Positions 18,758-26,703 of a stretch of 64,000 bases of DNA are shown here, piece by piece. Position numbers and translations under genes: made by a program. The notes beneath the pieces were generated by a model. The model did not search any database and was not told the DNA's origin. It was given only the letters and a program-made list of their open reading frames with translations. Position 1 is the first letter of the stretch. Every line of letters begins with the position of its first letter. This stretch comes from Mucilaginibacter gracilis (GTDB lineage: Bacteria > Bacteroidota > Bacteroidia > Sphingobacteriales > Sphingobacteriaceae): contig NZ_RBKU01000001.1 in assembly GCF_003633615.1 (NCBI RefSeq), forward strand, positions 5,890,001-5,954,000. Reading direction: 5' to 3'.

Positions 18758-19661
18758 AATAATTTCCTAAGTCCACATCCTCCAAAACCGCTATCGCATC
18801 ATCCGTTAATACTGCCAGTGAGCAATACAACGAAACCAGGTAAGATGCTATAGCTTTGTTATTAATACCCATGAAGCGAACAGATAAGCCGGGTGACTGC
18901 TCGCCCGGTAAGCCAGGCTGGTAGAGACCTACAACTCCCTGCCGGCTTTCCCCGGTTCTGAGCAATAATATTTTCGATTTGTTGTTTACAATGGGTAATT
19001 TATCAGAAGGGATCAGCGGTATACCTCTCCAGGTTAGGAATTGAGATCCAAATAAAGATACGGTTGGCGGCGGTACACCACGGCGTGTACATTCCCGGCC
19101 AAAAGCGGCAATAGCTAAAGGGTGCAGGAGGAAAAAAGCTGGCTCTTTCCATACTTTGGTGATCAGTTCATCCAGGTCATCCGGTGTAGGTGGGCCGAGC
19201 CTGGTCTTGATTTTTTGCGACGGCACAATGCTATGCAACAGGCCATATTCCTCGTTATTGATCAGTTCACTCTCCTGGCGCTCCTTGATGATCTCGATCG
19301 TTAAACGCAATTGCTCCGTGATCTAGTTAAAGGGTTTGCTGTACAGATCGGATACGCGCGTATGCACATCCAGTACCGTATTTACAGCACTCAAATTATA
19401 TTCACGCGGGTTTTCTACATAGTCTACATAGGTAGACGGCAGTTCACGTTCATCGCGGTTTGAACAATCAACCTCTACGTTGTCGGCATCCTTTACCTTA
19501 TTTAAACGGTATACACCTGACTCTACCGGTGTCCAGTTTAATAAATGGGTTAGCCATCGTGGTGTAATGGTGCCTAACTGGGGAACGGTTCTGGTAGCGA
19601 TGGCCAACTGCCTGGCCGCTACGTCGCCTAAAGCGGTCTGTTTGTTTTTTTGATCGGGCAT
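18741..19661 (-). pseudogene. Family 2A encapsulin shell gene interrupted by one in-frame amber codon
   Basis: The minus-strand frame from ATG 19661 to the stop at 18741 has 307 codons, matching the roughly 306-310 residues of SrpI-type encapsulins, but codon 113 (19325-19323) is TAG. The N-part has ITPRWLTHLLNWTPVESGVY and TRVSDLYSKPFN. The C-part continues in the same frame with ITEQLRLTIEIIKERQE, ELINNEEYGLLH, PTPDDLDELITKVWKEPAFF, AIAAFGRECTRRGVPPPTV and SVRFMGINNKAIASYLVSLY. All shell-typical segments are intact, so this is a single nonsense change, not decay. Possible explanations: recent inactivation, partial readthrough, or a base-call error. A TTG at 19310 could restart the C-part. 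Confidence 0.88.
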
Positions 19662-19708
19662 AAATAATTAGAAAAATGAGTTAATAATCTGTCAATTGTA
19701 GCCTGAAT

Positions 19709-19747
19709 AAAGGATACTTTACAATTATAGTATATTAAATCTATAGA
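19709..19747 (-). promoter_or_regulatory. Candidate promoter and CTA-N9-TAG-like operator of the encapsulin operon
   Basis: On the minus strand, TCTATAGATTTAATATA (19747-19731) resembles the site upstream of the SusC operon leader. Its TTTA (19739-19736) is followed after 19 nt by TATCCTTT (19716-19709), a weak form of the -7 box TAnnTTTG. The pair lies about 50-85 nt upstream of the encapsulin ATG. No cysteine-rich leader ORF was found between this promoter and the gene. Confidence 0.5.
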
Positions 19748-19806
19748 TTATATATTCTATTTGAAAATTATTAGAAAATCTTTCAGGAAATTAACTTGAA
19801 TGCTGT

Positions 19807-20976
19807 TTACTGTTGCGTCACGGCTGCAAACGCATCCATAAAGATTGCGTTTGCATTAGCCATATCGGCATTAGAAAATTTATGCTCCAGGATACTCTGC
19901 CCGGTTATCGCGGGATTATTCCCGCAACCCAAAGGCCAGGTTCCATAGGTTTCTTTCATGCTGATGCCGGCAAGCTGAGCGGCCTTGATTCCAAAGTCCG
20001 TGCAGTTATTTTTACTGAGGTTATATTTGATCCCATTATATTGCCCGATCAGGCCCTGGATCTTTTCAAATTTTCTTTTAGAGATGAATTTGCCTAAAAT
20101 CTCGTCCCAGGCATGGCCCGAATCATCTTTAAAGACAGAGGAAGTAGAGGGGATCAAAGGAGTTGCTGATAGCAGATTGTCTTTCTTAGGATAAAAGCCT
20201 ACCGATACTGAGGTGTAGGTAGAATCCGAATTATACTTAATCAGGGTGATAAAAGTATGCCCCACATTATTCAGTACGAATATCTTGCGTTTCCCCCGCG
20301 CAGGTTGCTTAACGTGGAATAGCATGGCATAAGCGACCGCTTTTTTTCCGTCGTCGAACGTTTGCCTGATCCGTTCGTAAGTGATCGCCTTACTTTCAAC
20401 CGGGTTGTTCAACTTCAATTCTGCTGCATGGTTATTAACCAGGGAATCGTCTTTACTATTGATCGCAAGGTATTGTTCTTCGGTCGTATCTACCGTGTCA
20501 CTATCCGTATCGGTAACGGATTCGGGTTGCCTGCTTTTTTCTTTTGCCGTTTTAGGGACTGTTTTTAAGAAACATTTCATGGCAAGGGGGTACAAACGCA
20601 ACCGGGCAAAAATATTGGCCATATGGTAATAGAACTTAACCTTCGCTTGGCTCGTTGCAGTAGTGTTTTGGACTTCTATTGTTTTTAAATAGCTTAACAG
20701 TTTTTTTCGTTCCTGCGGTTCTTTAATAACAAGGTCGATCTTATTTGTCAATTGATCTTCAGGAACGGTCGCAATTGATGGTTCTGTTGCTTTGGTTATG
20801 CGTGTATCGTTTAAGGCGATAACCGGGTGATCCTTGAACAAGCTGTAAGCGGAAGAATCTTTAAACGAGGTCTTAAAATTTGTTGATACCACTCTTTGCG
20901 CAAAAGCTGGTATAGTGAATACAATTAGTATTATTGTAAAGAAGTAAAGGCGGCGTGGCTGATCAAGATAGGTCAT
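19807..20976 (-). CDS. Secreted protein with NNCTDF motif, controlled by a Cys-rich leader ORF
   Basis: A 389-residue protein with a signal peptide (cleavage near IPAFAQ). Residues 60-150 include a helical stretch (QERKKLLSYLKTIEV, ANIFARLRLYPLAMKCFLKT). Residues about 150-185 form an acidic linker. The C-terminal 170 residues contain KIFVLNNVGHTFITLIKYN, SGHAWDEILGKFISKRKF and NLSKNNCTDFGIKAAQLAGI, a His...Cys arrangement seen in NlpC/P60-like or DUF4105-like cysteine hydrolases. I do not recognise an exact family. A 22-residue leader ORF ending CICCCW and a strong divergent promoter precede it, which ties it to the cysteine-responsive set described here. Substrate unknown. Confidence 0.75.
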   Translation of the reverse strand: MTYLDQPRRLYFFTIILIVFTIPAFAQRVVSTNFKTSFKDSSAYSLFKDHPVIALNDTRITKATEPSIATVPEDQLTNKIDLVIKEPQERKKLLSYLKTIEVQNTTATSQAKVKFYYHMANIFARLRLYPLAMKCFLKTVPKTAKEKSRQPESVTDTDSDTVDTTEEQYLAINSKDDSLVNNHAAELKLNNPVESKAITYERIRQTFDDGKKAVAYAMLFHVKQPARGKRKIFVLNNVGHTFITLIKYNSDSTYTSVSVGFYPKKDNLLSATPLIPSTSSVFKDDSGHAWDEILGKFISKRKFEKIQGLIGQYNGIKYNLSKNNCTDFGIKAAQLAGISMKETYGTWPLGCGNNPAITGQSILEHKFSNADMANANAIFMDAFAAVTQQ

Positions 20977-21032
20977 TGTAAAAAAAAAGAAGGTGAATAA
21001 GGAAACTTAAAAGTGGAGCGGAGGTAGTGCTG

Positions 21033-21101
21033 TTACCAACAACAACAAATGCAGCCAGGATAGCTGGTTACAACACCATGAAGAGAATTAATACCTTTCA
21101 T
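21033..21101 (-). CDS. Cysteine-rich leader peptide 1 (22 aa, ends CICCCW)
   Basis: ATG at 21101, TAA at 21035-21033. The peptide begins MKGINSLHGVVTSYPG and ends CICCCW, so four of the last six residues are cysteine (codons TGC and TGT). The start lies 6 nt downstream of a TATGTTTG -7 box, so the message would be leaderless or nearly so. The ORF stops 56 nt before the 389-aa secreted protein gene. A run of Cys codons just before the stop is the hallmark of ribosome-stalling attenuators that sense charged tRNA-Cys. Two further ORFs of this design occur in the window, which argues against chance. Confidence 0.72.
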   Translation of the reverse strand: MKGINSLHGVVTSYPGCICCCW

Positions 21102-21107
21102 TAGGGA

Positions 21108-21149
21108 CAAACATACTATTTTTAATTAAGACTACAAATTTGGTAGTCT
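21108..21149 (-). promoter_or_regulatory. Promoter and palindromic operator of leader 1 (divergent with the SDR gene)
   Basis: The minus strand carries TTTG (21138-21135), a 19-nt spacer and TATGTTTG (21115-21108), an excellent match to the Bacteroidota -33/-7 consensus. The -33 box sits in an inverted repeat, AGACTAC (21129-21135) and GTAGTCT (21143-21149), with 7 nt between. The core reads CTA-CAAATTTGG-TAG on the plus strand. The same palindrome is 23 bp upstream of the divergent SDR start, so one regulator could affect both. Confidence 0.75.
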
Positions 21150-21171
21150 TTTTTATTATCCTTGTAAAATT

Positions 21172-21954
21172 ATGGGATCATACGCTTTAATTACAGGTGC
21201 AAGTAAAGGAATAGGCAGAGCAATGGCTGCACAGTTGGCAACAGATGGGTATAACTTATTATTGATTGCGCGGTCTGAAAACGAATTGCAAACATTATCT
21301 TACGAACTTACCGCTCGGCATAACATAAAAGTTTACCACCTCTCTGCAGATCTTTCTGATCATCTGAGTCCTAAAACGGTAGCAAATTGGTGTATCGATC
21401 TCCATGTAGATGTGTCAATTTTAGTTAATAATGCCGGCTACGGATTATGGGGAAACTTTGAAGAATTAGAGCTGGCCGAACAAATGGGTATGTTACAAGT
21501 TAATTTAAACGCTGTGGTTGAACTAACTTACCACCTGCTGCCCTTGCTTAAAAAGCAAGAGCGGGCATATGTATTAAATGTAGCCAGTACGGCGGCCTAC
21601 CAGGCGCTTCCTACACTGGCTATGTATGCTGCCAGCAAAGCTTTCATTATCTCGTTTAGCAGGGCCATTCGTTATGAATTAAAAGATACGTCCGTTTCGG
21701 TAACTGTACTTTCTCCCGGCCCTACCGATACGAATTTTGCGCACCGTGCAGGACTTGACGGCTTAGCAGACCTTGCCGATAAATTTAATATGCAGCCCGC
21801 GGATGTTGCCCGGATCGGACTAAAAGGAATGTTGGTTGGTAAAGCCGAGATCATTCCTGGCTTCTTAAATAAGTTATCCGCATACGGTGCCAAACATCTG
21901 TACAAAGCTTGGATAGAGCATATTAGCGCCGGTTTGTACCGAAACGCTAAATAA
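21172..21954 (+). CDS. Short-chain dehydrogenase/reductase
   Basis: A 260-residue classical SDR: NAD(P)-binding TGASKGIGRAMA at the N-terminus, LVNNAGYG in the middle, catalytic Ser in NVASTAAYQ and the YAASK motif, followed by the VLSPGPTDTNFAHR region. It resembles the DltE/YqjQ-type group of cytosolic SDRs acting on acyl or small ketone substrates; the substrate cannot be read from sequence. It is divergent from leader 1, sharing the palindromic operator region, so it may belong to the same regulon. Confidence 0.88.
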   Translation: MGSYALITGASKGIGRAMAAQLATDGYNLLLIARSENELQTLSYELTARHNIKVYHLSADLSDHLSPKTVANWCIDLHVDVSILVNNAGYGLWGNFEELELAEQMGMLQVNLNAVVELTYHLLPLLKKQERAYVLNVASTAAYQALPTLAMYAASKAFIISFSRAIRYELKDTSVSVTVLSPGPTDTNFAHRAGLDGLADLADKFNMQPADVARIGLKGMLVGKAEIIPGFLNKLSAYGAKHLYKAWIEHISAGLYRNAK

Positions 21955-21965
21955 TTTCAAATAAA

Positions 21966-22027
21966 TTTTTGCAATGCAAATATTTACCTACATTTGTATT
22001 GTTTATAAAACCTATAGACTTTATAAA
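21966..22027 (+). promoter_or_regulatory. Promoter and CTATAGAC site upstream of leader 2
   Basis: TTTTTG (21966-21971), a 17-nt spacer and TACATTTG (21989-21996) form a promoter of the Bacteroidota type. Downstream, CCTATAGACTTTATAAA (22011-22027) matches the CTA-N9-TAA/TAG pattern found at the SusC-operon leader and the encapsulin promoter. Here it would lie just after the transcription start, where a bound protein could block elongation. Confidence 0.6.
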
Positions 22028-22029
22028 CA

Positions 22030-22113
22030 TTGAAAAATAAACAACATATCCAACCCGCATCCTGTATGCGAATGTCCCTTTCCCAAAGGGTCATGTGTAG
22101 CTGTTGTTGTTAA
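22030..22113 (+). CDS. Cysteine-rich leader peptide 2 (15-27 aa, ends CSCCC)
   Basis: The frame runs from TTG 22030 (MKNKQHIQPASC...) to TAA 22111-22113, with internal ATGs at 22066 and 22072 as alternative starts. The last 15 residues, MRMSLSQRVMCSCCC, end in four cysteines within five positions, immediately before the stop. It lies 82 nt upstream of the PhyH dioxygenase gene. By analogy with the two other ORFs here it probably acts in cis as a cysteine sensor. Which start is used is uncertain; no strong Shine-Dalgarno-like sequence is seen, as is common in Bacteroidota. Confidence 0.68.
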   Translation: MKNKQHIQPASCMRMSLSQRVMCSCCC

Positions 22114-22164
22114 TCTCCCTCCTACTCTTCTCTTTGTAAACTAACCGCATCAGTGCGGATGGTT
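22053..22164 (+). promoter_or_regulatory. Possible alternative RNA hairpins around leader 2
   Basis: CGCAT (22056-22060) can pair with ATGCG (22066-22070) inside the leader, and CCGCA (22145-22149) can pair with TGCGG (22154-22158) after it, extended by AACC/GGTT. Because both upstream arms contain CGCAT, the ATGCG segment could pair with either. That would give mutually exclusive structures, as expected of an attenuator, but the stems are short and I have not computed energies. Confidence 0.35.
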
Positions 22165-22195
22165 GTATTGTCTTATCTGTTTTATTACTACAATT

Positions 22196-23002
22196 ATGAA
22201 TACCGCATACCAAAAATTCACTTTAGGATCAGTTCTTACCGAAGAACAACAACACTTTTTTAACCGTAACGGTTTTATCCATTTTAAAGATTTTATCAAA
22301 CCCGAAACCGTTAACGATATCATCAAGGCTTCCGAAGAGGTGCAAAAAAACTGGATAGCAGGGGCCGTTGAAAAAGTGAACGGTGTGCCTATTAAATATG
22401 GCAAAGACCTGGATGGAACACCGATCGTTCAACGCTTTGCTTTCATCAACCAGCACAGCCCTTTATTACATGAGTTTACCCTGGACCCACGTCTTCAGGT
22501 GTTACTAAGTCTTACCGGTCCCGGCGCAAGGTTAGGCACGAATGAAAAAGACGGTATGGTATTTAACCATTACGTTAACGCCGAACAAAGCAGCTTTACA
22601 CAAATGGGCTGGCATACCGATGGATTACGTGACATCTTTCACGGACAAAAGCTTAACCCCATGTTGAATGTAGGTATTCATTTAAGCACGTTGAAACCTA
22701 AAAACGGCGGCCTCCGGATATTACCTGGAACACACAAGCAAAATCTTTATCAAATGCTATTCCGAAAGAAATATTTTTTGGATAACGAGGCCGATGCCAA
22801 TGAGGTAGCCATTGTACCAACCGCGGGTGATTTGACCATTCATGATGGACGGTTATGGCACCGGGTGGCCCAATCCTCGGTGACGGGCGAAGAAAGCCGC
22901 CGCAGGGTAATCTATATACCGATCATCGCCGGTAAGTATGAACCCAAAACAGCCGACAGTCCTACAGCCTTTTACCAGCGCTTCGCCGCATTAGTCAAAT
23001 AA
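22196..23002 (+). CDS. Phytanoyl-CoA dioxygenase (PhyH)-family Fe(II)/2-oxoglutarate oxygenase
   Basis: The start is placed at ATG 22196 (MNTAYQKFTLGSVLTEEQQ), which removes 11 residues of a poor upstream extension. The protein has 268 residues. The iron-binding facial triad is visible as His and Asp in MGWHTDGLRD and the distal His in IHDGRLWHRVAQSS, with Arg in ESRRRVIYIPI as likely 2-oxoglutarate ligand. PhyH-family enzymes hydroxylate small molecules; several release sulfite from sulfonates or sulfate from esters. Because a Cys-rich leader precedes it, a role in organosulfur scavenging is attractive, but the substrate is unknown. Confidence 0.85.
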   Translation: MNTAYQKFTLGSVLTEEQQHFFNRNGFIHFKDFIKPETVNDIIKASEEVQKNWIAGAVEKVNGVPIKYGKDLDGTPIVQRFAFINQHSPLLHEFTLDPRLQVLLSLTGPGARLGTNEKDGMVFNHYVNAEQSSFTQMGWHTDGLRDIFHGQKLNPMLNVGIHLSTLKPKNGGLRILPGTHKQNLYQMLFRKKYFLDNEADANEVAIVPTAGDLTIHDGRLWHRVAQSSVTGEESRRRVIYIPIIAGKYEPKTADSPTAFYQRFAALVK

Positions 23003-23003
23003 C

Positions 23004-23072
23004 ATGCTGATCGCCCTATTCATCGCTTACCTGATCCGGAGGAAAAGGCAGGCAATTTTAAAAGCAGCCTAA
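23004..23072 (+). CDS. Possible 22-aa membrane mini-protein between PhyH and S10 genes
   Basis: ATG at 23004, 1 nt after the PhyH stop, TAA at 23070-23072. The peptide begins MLIALFIAYLIRRKRQ and ends AILKAA, a hydrophobic helix followed by basic residues. Tight spacing suggests co-translation, but the ORF is very short and may be chance. Confidence 0.3.
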   Translation: MLIALFIAYLIRRKRQAILKAA

Positions 23073-23083
23073 GTGGAATATTC

Positions 23084-24568
23084 ATGAAATCTAAAATCTA
23101 TTTGTCGCTCTTTGCTTTAATCAGCGTATTGATATTCGGATCGTGGAGCAGGATCACGGAAACTTATTGCCTTACCCTGCACCATGCTTTTATTGATGGC
23201 GAGCAACTGCAATACAAGGCAACAGCCGGTTCTATTCGCGTACATGACACGGATGACCGTACTGCTGCGGATATATTTTACGTTGCCTACCAAAAAAACG
23301 GCTTATCATCATCTCAGAGGCCAATAACCTTTGTTTTTAATGGCGGACCGGGGTCAGCATCGGTATGGCTTCATATGGGCTCTTTTGCCCCGATCCGGGT
23401 CAAATTCAAAAACAGTAAGGGCGATGCGCCACTATCAGATTTCCAATACCAGGAAAACCCTTATTCCTGGTTGGGCTTTACCGACCTGGTTTTTATAGAC
23501 CCGGTTTCTACAGGTTACAGCAGGGCAGCCGAAGGGTCGGACCCCAAACAGTTTTATGGATACGATCAGGATATTCATGCGATCGCAAAATTTATTACAC
23601 GTTACCTTGATCAAAACCAACGCGGGAACAGCCCGCTATTTATCGCGGGAGAGAGCTACGGTGCTGCAAGGGCCGTAGGACTGACTGATTACCTGCAAAC
23701 ACACTTACAGGTTAAGGTAAGCGGCATCACCCTGATCTCACCGGCTTTGAACTATGAACTGCTTAACTTTCGGGACGGTAACAACCAACCTTACGCCGCT
23801 TATTTACCAACTTATGCACTTACCGCACAGTATCATCATATGCTTGATCCTGCACTGGAAAAATTGAGCCCGGAAGTTTTGTATGATAAGGCTGCATATT
23901 TTGCTAAGCACGCCTTCACGATTTACCTCAGTCAGCATGGAACGGCGATGCCGGCACTCCTGGTAGATTCTATACATTATTATACCGGGTTGTCACGAAC
24001 ATTGATCACTCAAACAAAAGGGAGAATTAGCGATAACCTGTTCATGAATAATGTATTGGGTGAAAACAAGTTAGTAACAGGTTGTTTTGATAGCCGGTTT
24101 ACAGGCAAAGCACTACAAAATCGTTATATAGACCCCAGTGAAACCAATATCAGAAGTCTGTTTCTCAGCAGTTTCAATAAGTATATACATGAAGGCCTGA
24201 ACTATAAAACGGACCGGCCATACCGGGCGACGATCAATCCGCCCTGGAACTATGGCAGCGGCGCGGTAAATGGTTTTCTTAATGTTTCCTATACACTGGA
24301 AAAAGTAATAATCAACAACCCGTCACTACGCGTCAATGTCATTTGCGGATATTACGATCTATCGACGCCGATGGCTGCTACAAAGGAAGTGATTAACCAT
24401 TTAAAATTGAGCCCGGCTCTTCGGCCTAACATTAGGGTTAACGAGTACAAATCGGGGCATATGGTTTACATTGGAGATGGTGATGCCAAATTTAAAACCG
24501 ACGCAGCAAACTTTTACAAGAGTGCTTTAGCGATTAATTCAGCCCCGGTGTTTGCTTCAGCAAATTAA
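23084..24568 (+). CDS. S10 family serine carboxypeptidase-like peptidase
   Basis: A 494-residue protein with an N-terminal hydrophobic signal. The S10 landmarks are present: FVFNGGPGSASVWLHMGSF (oxyanion region), the nucleophile Ser in FIAGESYGAARAVGL, Asp in VICGYYDLSTP and His in YKSGHMVYIG. S10 enzymes release C-terminal amino acids from peptides at acidic pH and are sometimes acyltransferases. It follows PhyH by about 80 nt in the same direction, so it may be driven from the leader 2 promoter. It would act in the periplasm or outside. Confidence 0.9.
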   Translation: MKSKIYLSLFALISVLIFGSWSRITETYCLTLHHAFIDGEQLQYKATAGSIRVHDTDDRTAADIFYVAYQKNGLSSSQRPITFVFNGGPGSASVWLHMGSFAPIRVKFKNSKGDAPLSDFQYQENPYSWLGFTDLVFIDPVSTGYSRAAEGSDPKQFYGYDQDIHAIAKFITRYLDQNQRGNSPLFIAGESYGAARAVGLTDYLQTHLQVKVSGITLISPALNYELLNFRDGNNQPYAAYLPTYALTAQYHHMLDPALEKLSPEVLYDKAAYFAKHAFTIYLSQHGTAMPALLVDSIHYYTGLSRTLITQTKGRISDNLFMNNVLGENKLVTGCFDSRFTGKALQNRYIDPSETNIRSLFLSSFNKYIHEGLNYKTDRPYRATINPPWNYGSGAVNGFLNVSYTLEKVIINNPSLRVNVICGYYDLSTPMAATKEVINHLKLSPALRPNIRVNEYKSGHMVYIGDGDAKFKTDAANFYKSALAINSAPVFASAN

Positions 24569-24586
24569 ACAATTGGCTGGTCTTCG

Positions 24587-24877
24587 TTAAACCGCTTCGC
24601 CATTCAAACTAAAATACCAAAATCCCTCCAGATCCCCATCATTCATTGTCATTTGGGTCGCCCCCTGCGACTTATGTTCGGCGATCTCCCAGTTGGCGAT
24701 CACTTTATAATTGAGCCTGTTCTTTAAAACCCAGGCTTGTCGTCCTAATATATTGCTACAATCTCCCAAAATCGTCGGAAAAAACCAGATCAGGAATAAT
24801 ATTGCTGACCTTAACCGGAATAAGGGGGCTCGAATGGTAAAAAAAGTCAGTTTAGAGCAAGACCTATACCGAGTCAA
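24587..24877 (-). pseudogene. Possible remnant: C-terminal fragment of a PIG-L/LmbE-like deacetylase
   Basis: A minus-strand frame of 96 codons. Only the last 50 or so residues look protein-like (YKVIANWEIAEHKSQG, then MNDGDLEGFWYFSLNGE) and recall the C-terminal tail of PIG-L/LmbE deacetylases; the first half does not fit any domain. It could be the 3' end left from a deleted gene, or a chance ORF. The interval 24878-25050 shows no other gene. Confidence 0.35.
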
Positions 24878-25050
24878 AAATAGGGATGTTTAGTTTTTGC
24901 AGAGATGGTTAATCACCGGCTGATCTGCCTGTTGTTATAAATTCATTTAATTGTTTCATTCTATTACTATTTCCTTAAACATAACTTATATTTAATTTCA
25001 CCAAGCCTATCTCACACTTTGCCCCTCCTTATAGAACATTTTTTGTTACC

Positions 25051-25284
25051 CTAACGGCATTCTTTTGTAGCTAATGCAAAATTTTGGCAGCTATCTCTTG
25101 CAGAAAGATAAAGTTGATGCTGACTGCAAAGGCCATCCTGGTCCCGAACAGAAGCATATCCCGAACTAAAAACTGTAAGTCCGGGATATGCCACCTCAAC
25201 AACCGCAGGATCATTTTGGAAATGCCTGCAATTACCGCACGCGGTTTTCGGCATAGAGCTATCAAACAAGTCAAGAATCTTCAT
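25051..25284 (-). CDS. 77-aa cysteine-motif protein at end of the SoxCD operon
   Basis: Starts at ATG 25284, 3 nt after the YeiH stop, so it is the last gene of the long leftward operon. It has CGNCRHFQNDP near residue 16, then GLCSQHQLYLSARDSCQNF and a final Cys. Four Cys in CxxC...C...C spacing with a nearby His suggest a zinc ribbon or small Fe-S site. No signal peptide, so it is cytosolic. The family is not recognised; in this context it may be a sulfur carrier, a redox partner or a local sensor. Confidence 0.72.
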   Translation of the reverse strand: MKILDLFDSSMPKTACGNCRHFQNDPAVVEVAYPGLTVFSSGYASVRDQDGLCSQHQLYLSARDSCQNFALATKECR

Positions 25285-25287
25285 GCC

Positions 25288-26676
25288 TTAATGTGTTACA
25301 ATAGAAGCCCAGTAATGACCGAAAACCACAATCGATAAAACATACCCTAAAATTACATTCACAACAACTCCTACGGTAAACGCGATGAAGGGTTTAACTC
25401 CGGCATTAGCCAGGTCACGGAAACGTGTTGTAAGCCCTATACTCAAAAAACTAAAGGTAAATGCCCAGGTACGTAATGATGTGATTGGTAAGATGAGTGA
25501 TGGCTTTACTAATTTGTTATAGTCGGCCAGTGTATAGCCGTGAACAATAAGTGAGGTAAGTATTGAAGCGATCAGGAAGCCGATCACAAATTTAGGAAAG
25601 CGCCACCATATCTGGCCGATCTGCACTTTCGAATTGGTTTCAGAACGTTCCCAATAGGTTATTGAAATGAGTGCTAATACTAAAGACCAGATACCGATCC
25701 AAATATCACGCCCGATTACTTTGATTAACGTATAAGAAGCGAGCGCCTGATCTGCCGTTCCGGAAATTCCATGTGTGCCAGTTAAACCTCCATATGATTG
25801 TGCGGCAGCCAGGCCAGCAGCATCCGCAAACTCGGATGTCCCAATCCATGCTCCGGCTACGCCAGTTGGCAAATGAAGCGCCCGCGAAACCAGCGGCAAA
25901 GTAAAAATGAGGATTATAGCCCAAAAAACGACAAGACTTATTGCTATCGGCGGATGTTCCTTTTTAGCCCGCACAGCCCCCGCTATCGCGATGGACGCTG
26001 AAACACCACATACCGCGCCGCCTGCTCCCAATACCGCAGCCAGCCTATGATCCAGCCCCAGCTTTCGGGCTACAAAAAAGATGGTCAAAAACGTAACTAA
26101 CGAAACTATTGAGGCTTGTAAAATAGCTACCGGCCCGGCCCAAATAATCAGGGTAAAAGGTAAAGTGGCACCAAGCAATACAATACCCAATTTGATATAA
26201 AACTCAACCCGGAAACCGGCATCAAGCCAACGCGGCAAGCCAATTACGTTCGAAATAAATAAGCCAAGTGCGAGTGCTACCAGCGGCGGTTCAAGGTTAT
26301 ATTTGTTGGCCTGATCCCAGCTGCCTGCGATGTATATGAGCAGCGAAACAACAAAGATGAAAATAAAGGCCGGGATAAACACTTTAGGCTTTTGCCCGAT
26401 GAACGAGGTTACGGCGGTAAACAGCACCAGGAAGGCTGCCAGCAGAGCAACGTACCTGATACCGTTAGCTGATAACTGTGTACCCAATTGCGACCAGGTT
26501 GACCATTTACCGGGCGACACGGCCAGCCATGAAATACTGGAACCGCTGAGGTAAAAAATATAAGCCAGGCCAACAATGCCTAACCCCAGCCAAACCGCCC
26601 ACCAATCTTCTTTCAACCATAATTCCTGCCATATTGAAGGTTTAGCAGTGGTTGTTTCTGTATTATCTGTAGTCAT
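25288..26676 (-). CDS. YeiH-family putative sulfate/sulfonate exporter
   Basis: A 462-residue membrane protein with 10-12 hydrophobic segments. The family core is visible in LALGLFISNVIGLPRWLDAG, FYIKLGIVLLGATLPF, LDHRLAAVLGAGGAVCGVSA and DAAGLAAAQSYG. YeiH proteins (Cons_hypoth698) are annotated as putative sulfate exporters and lie next to sulfonate genes in several bacteria. It follows SoxC by 27 nt. Export of the sulfate or sulfite produced by SoxCD is the simplest role; this is inference from family and context. Confidence 0.88.
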   Translation of the reverse strand: MTTDNTETTTAKPSIWQELWLKEDWWAVWLGLGIVGLAYIFYLSGSSISWLAVSPGKWSTWSQLGTQLSANGIRYVALLAAFLVLFTAVTSFIGQKPKVFIPAFIFIFVVSLLIYIAGSWDQANKYNLEPPLVALALGLFISNVIGLPRWLDAGFRVEFYIKLGIVLLGATLPFTLIIWAGPVAILQASIVSLVTFLTIFFVARKLGLDHRLAAVLGAGGAVCGVSASIAIAGAVRAKKEHPPIAISLVVFWAIILIFTLPLVSRALHLPTGVAGAWIGTSEFADAAGLAAAQSYGGLTGTHGISGTADQALASYTLIKVIGRDIWIGIWSLVLALISITYWERSETNSKVQIGQIWWRFPKFVIGFLIASILTSLIVHGYTLADYNKLVKPSLILPITSLRTWAFTFSFLSIGLTTRFRDLANAGVKPFIAFTVGVVVNVILGYVLSIVVFGHYWASIVTH

Positions 26677-26703
26677 ATATCTGTTTTTGAATTAATTAAT
26701 AGT

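Noticed and set aside
13896..19325. General reassignment of TAG to an amino acid
   Set aside because: TAG is the proper terminal stop of the NACHT gene, LanB and the IS transposase, so the two in-frame ambers are better explained as local lesions.
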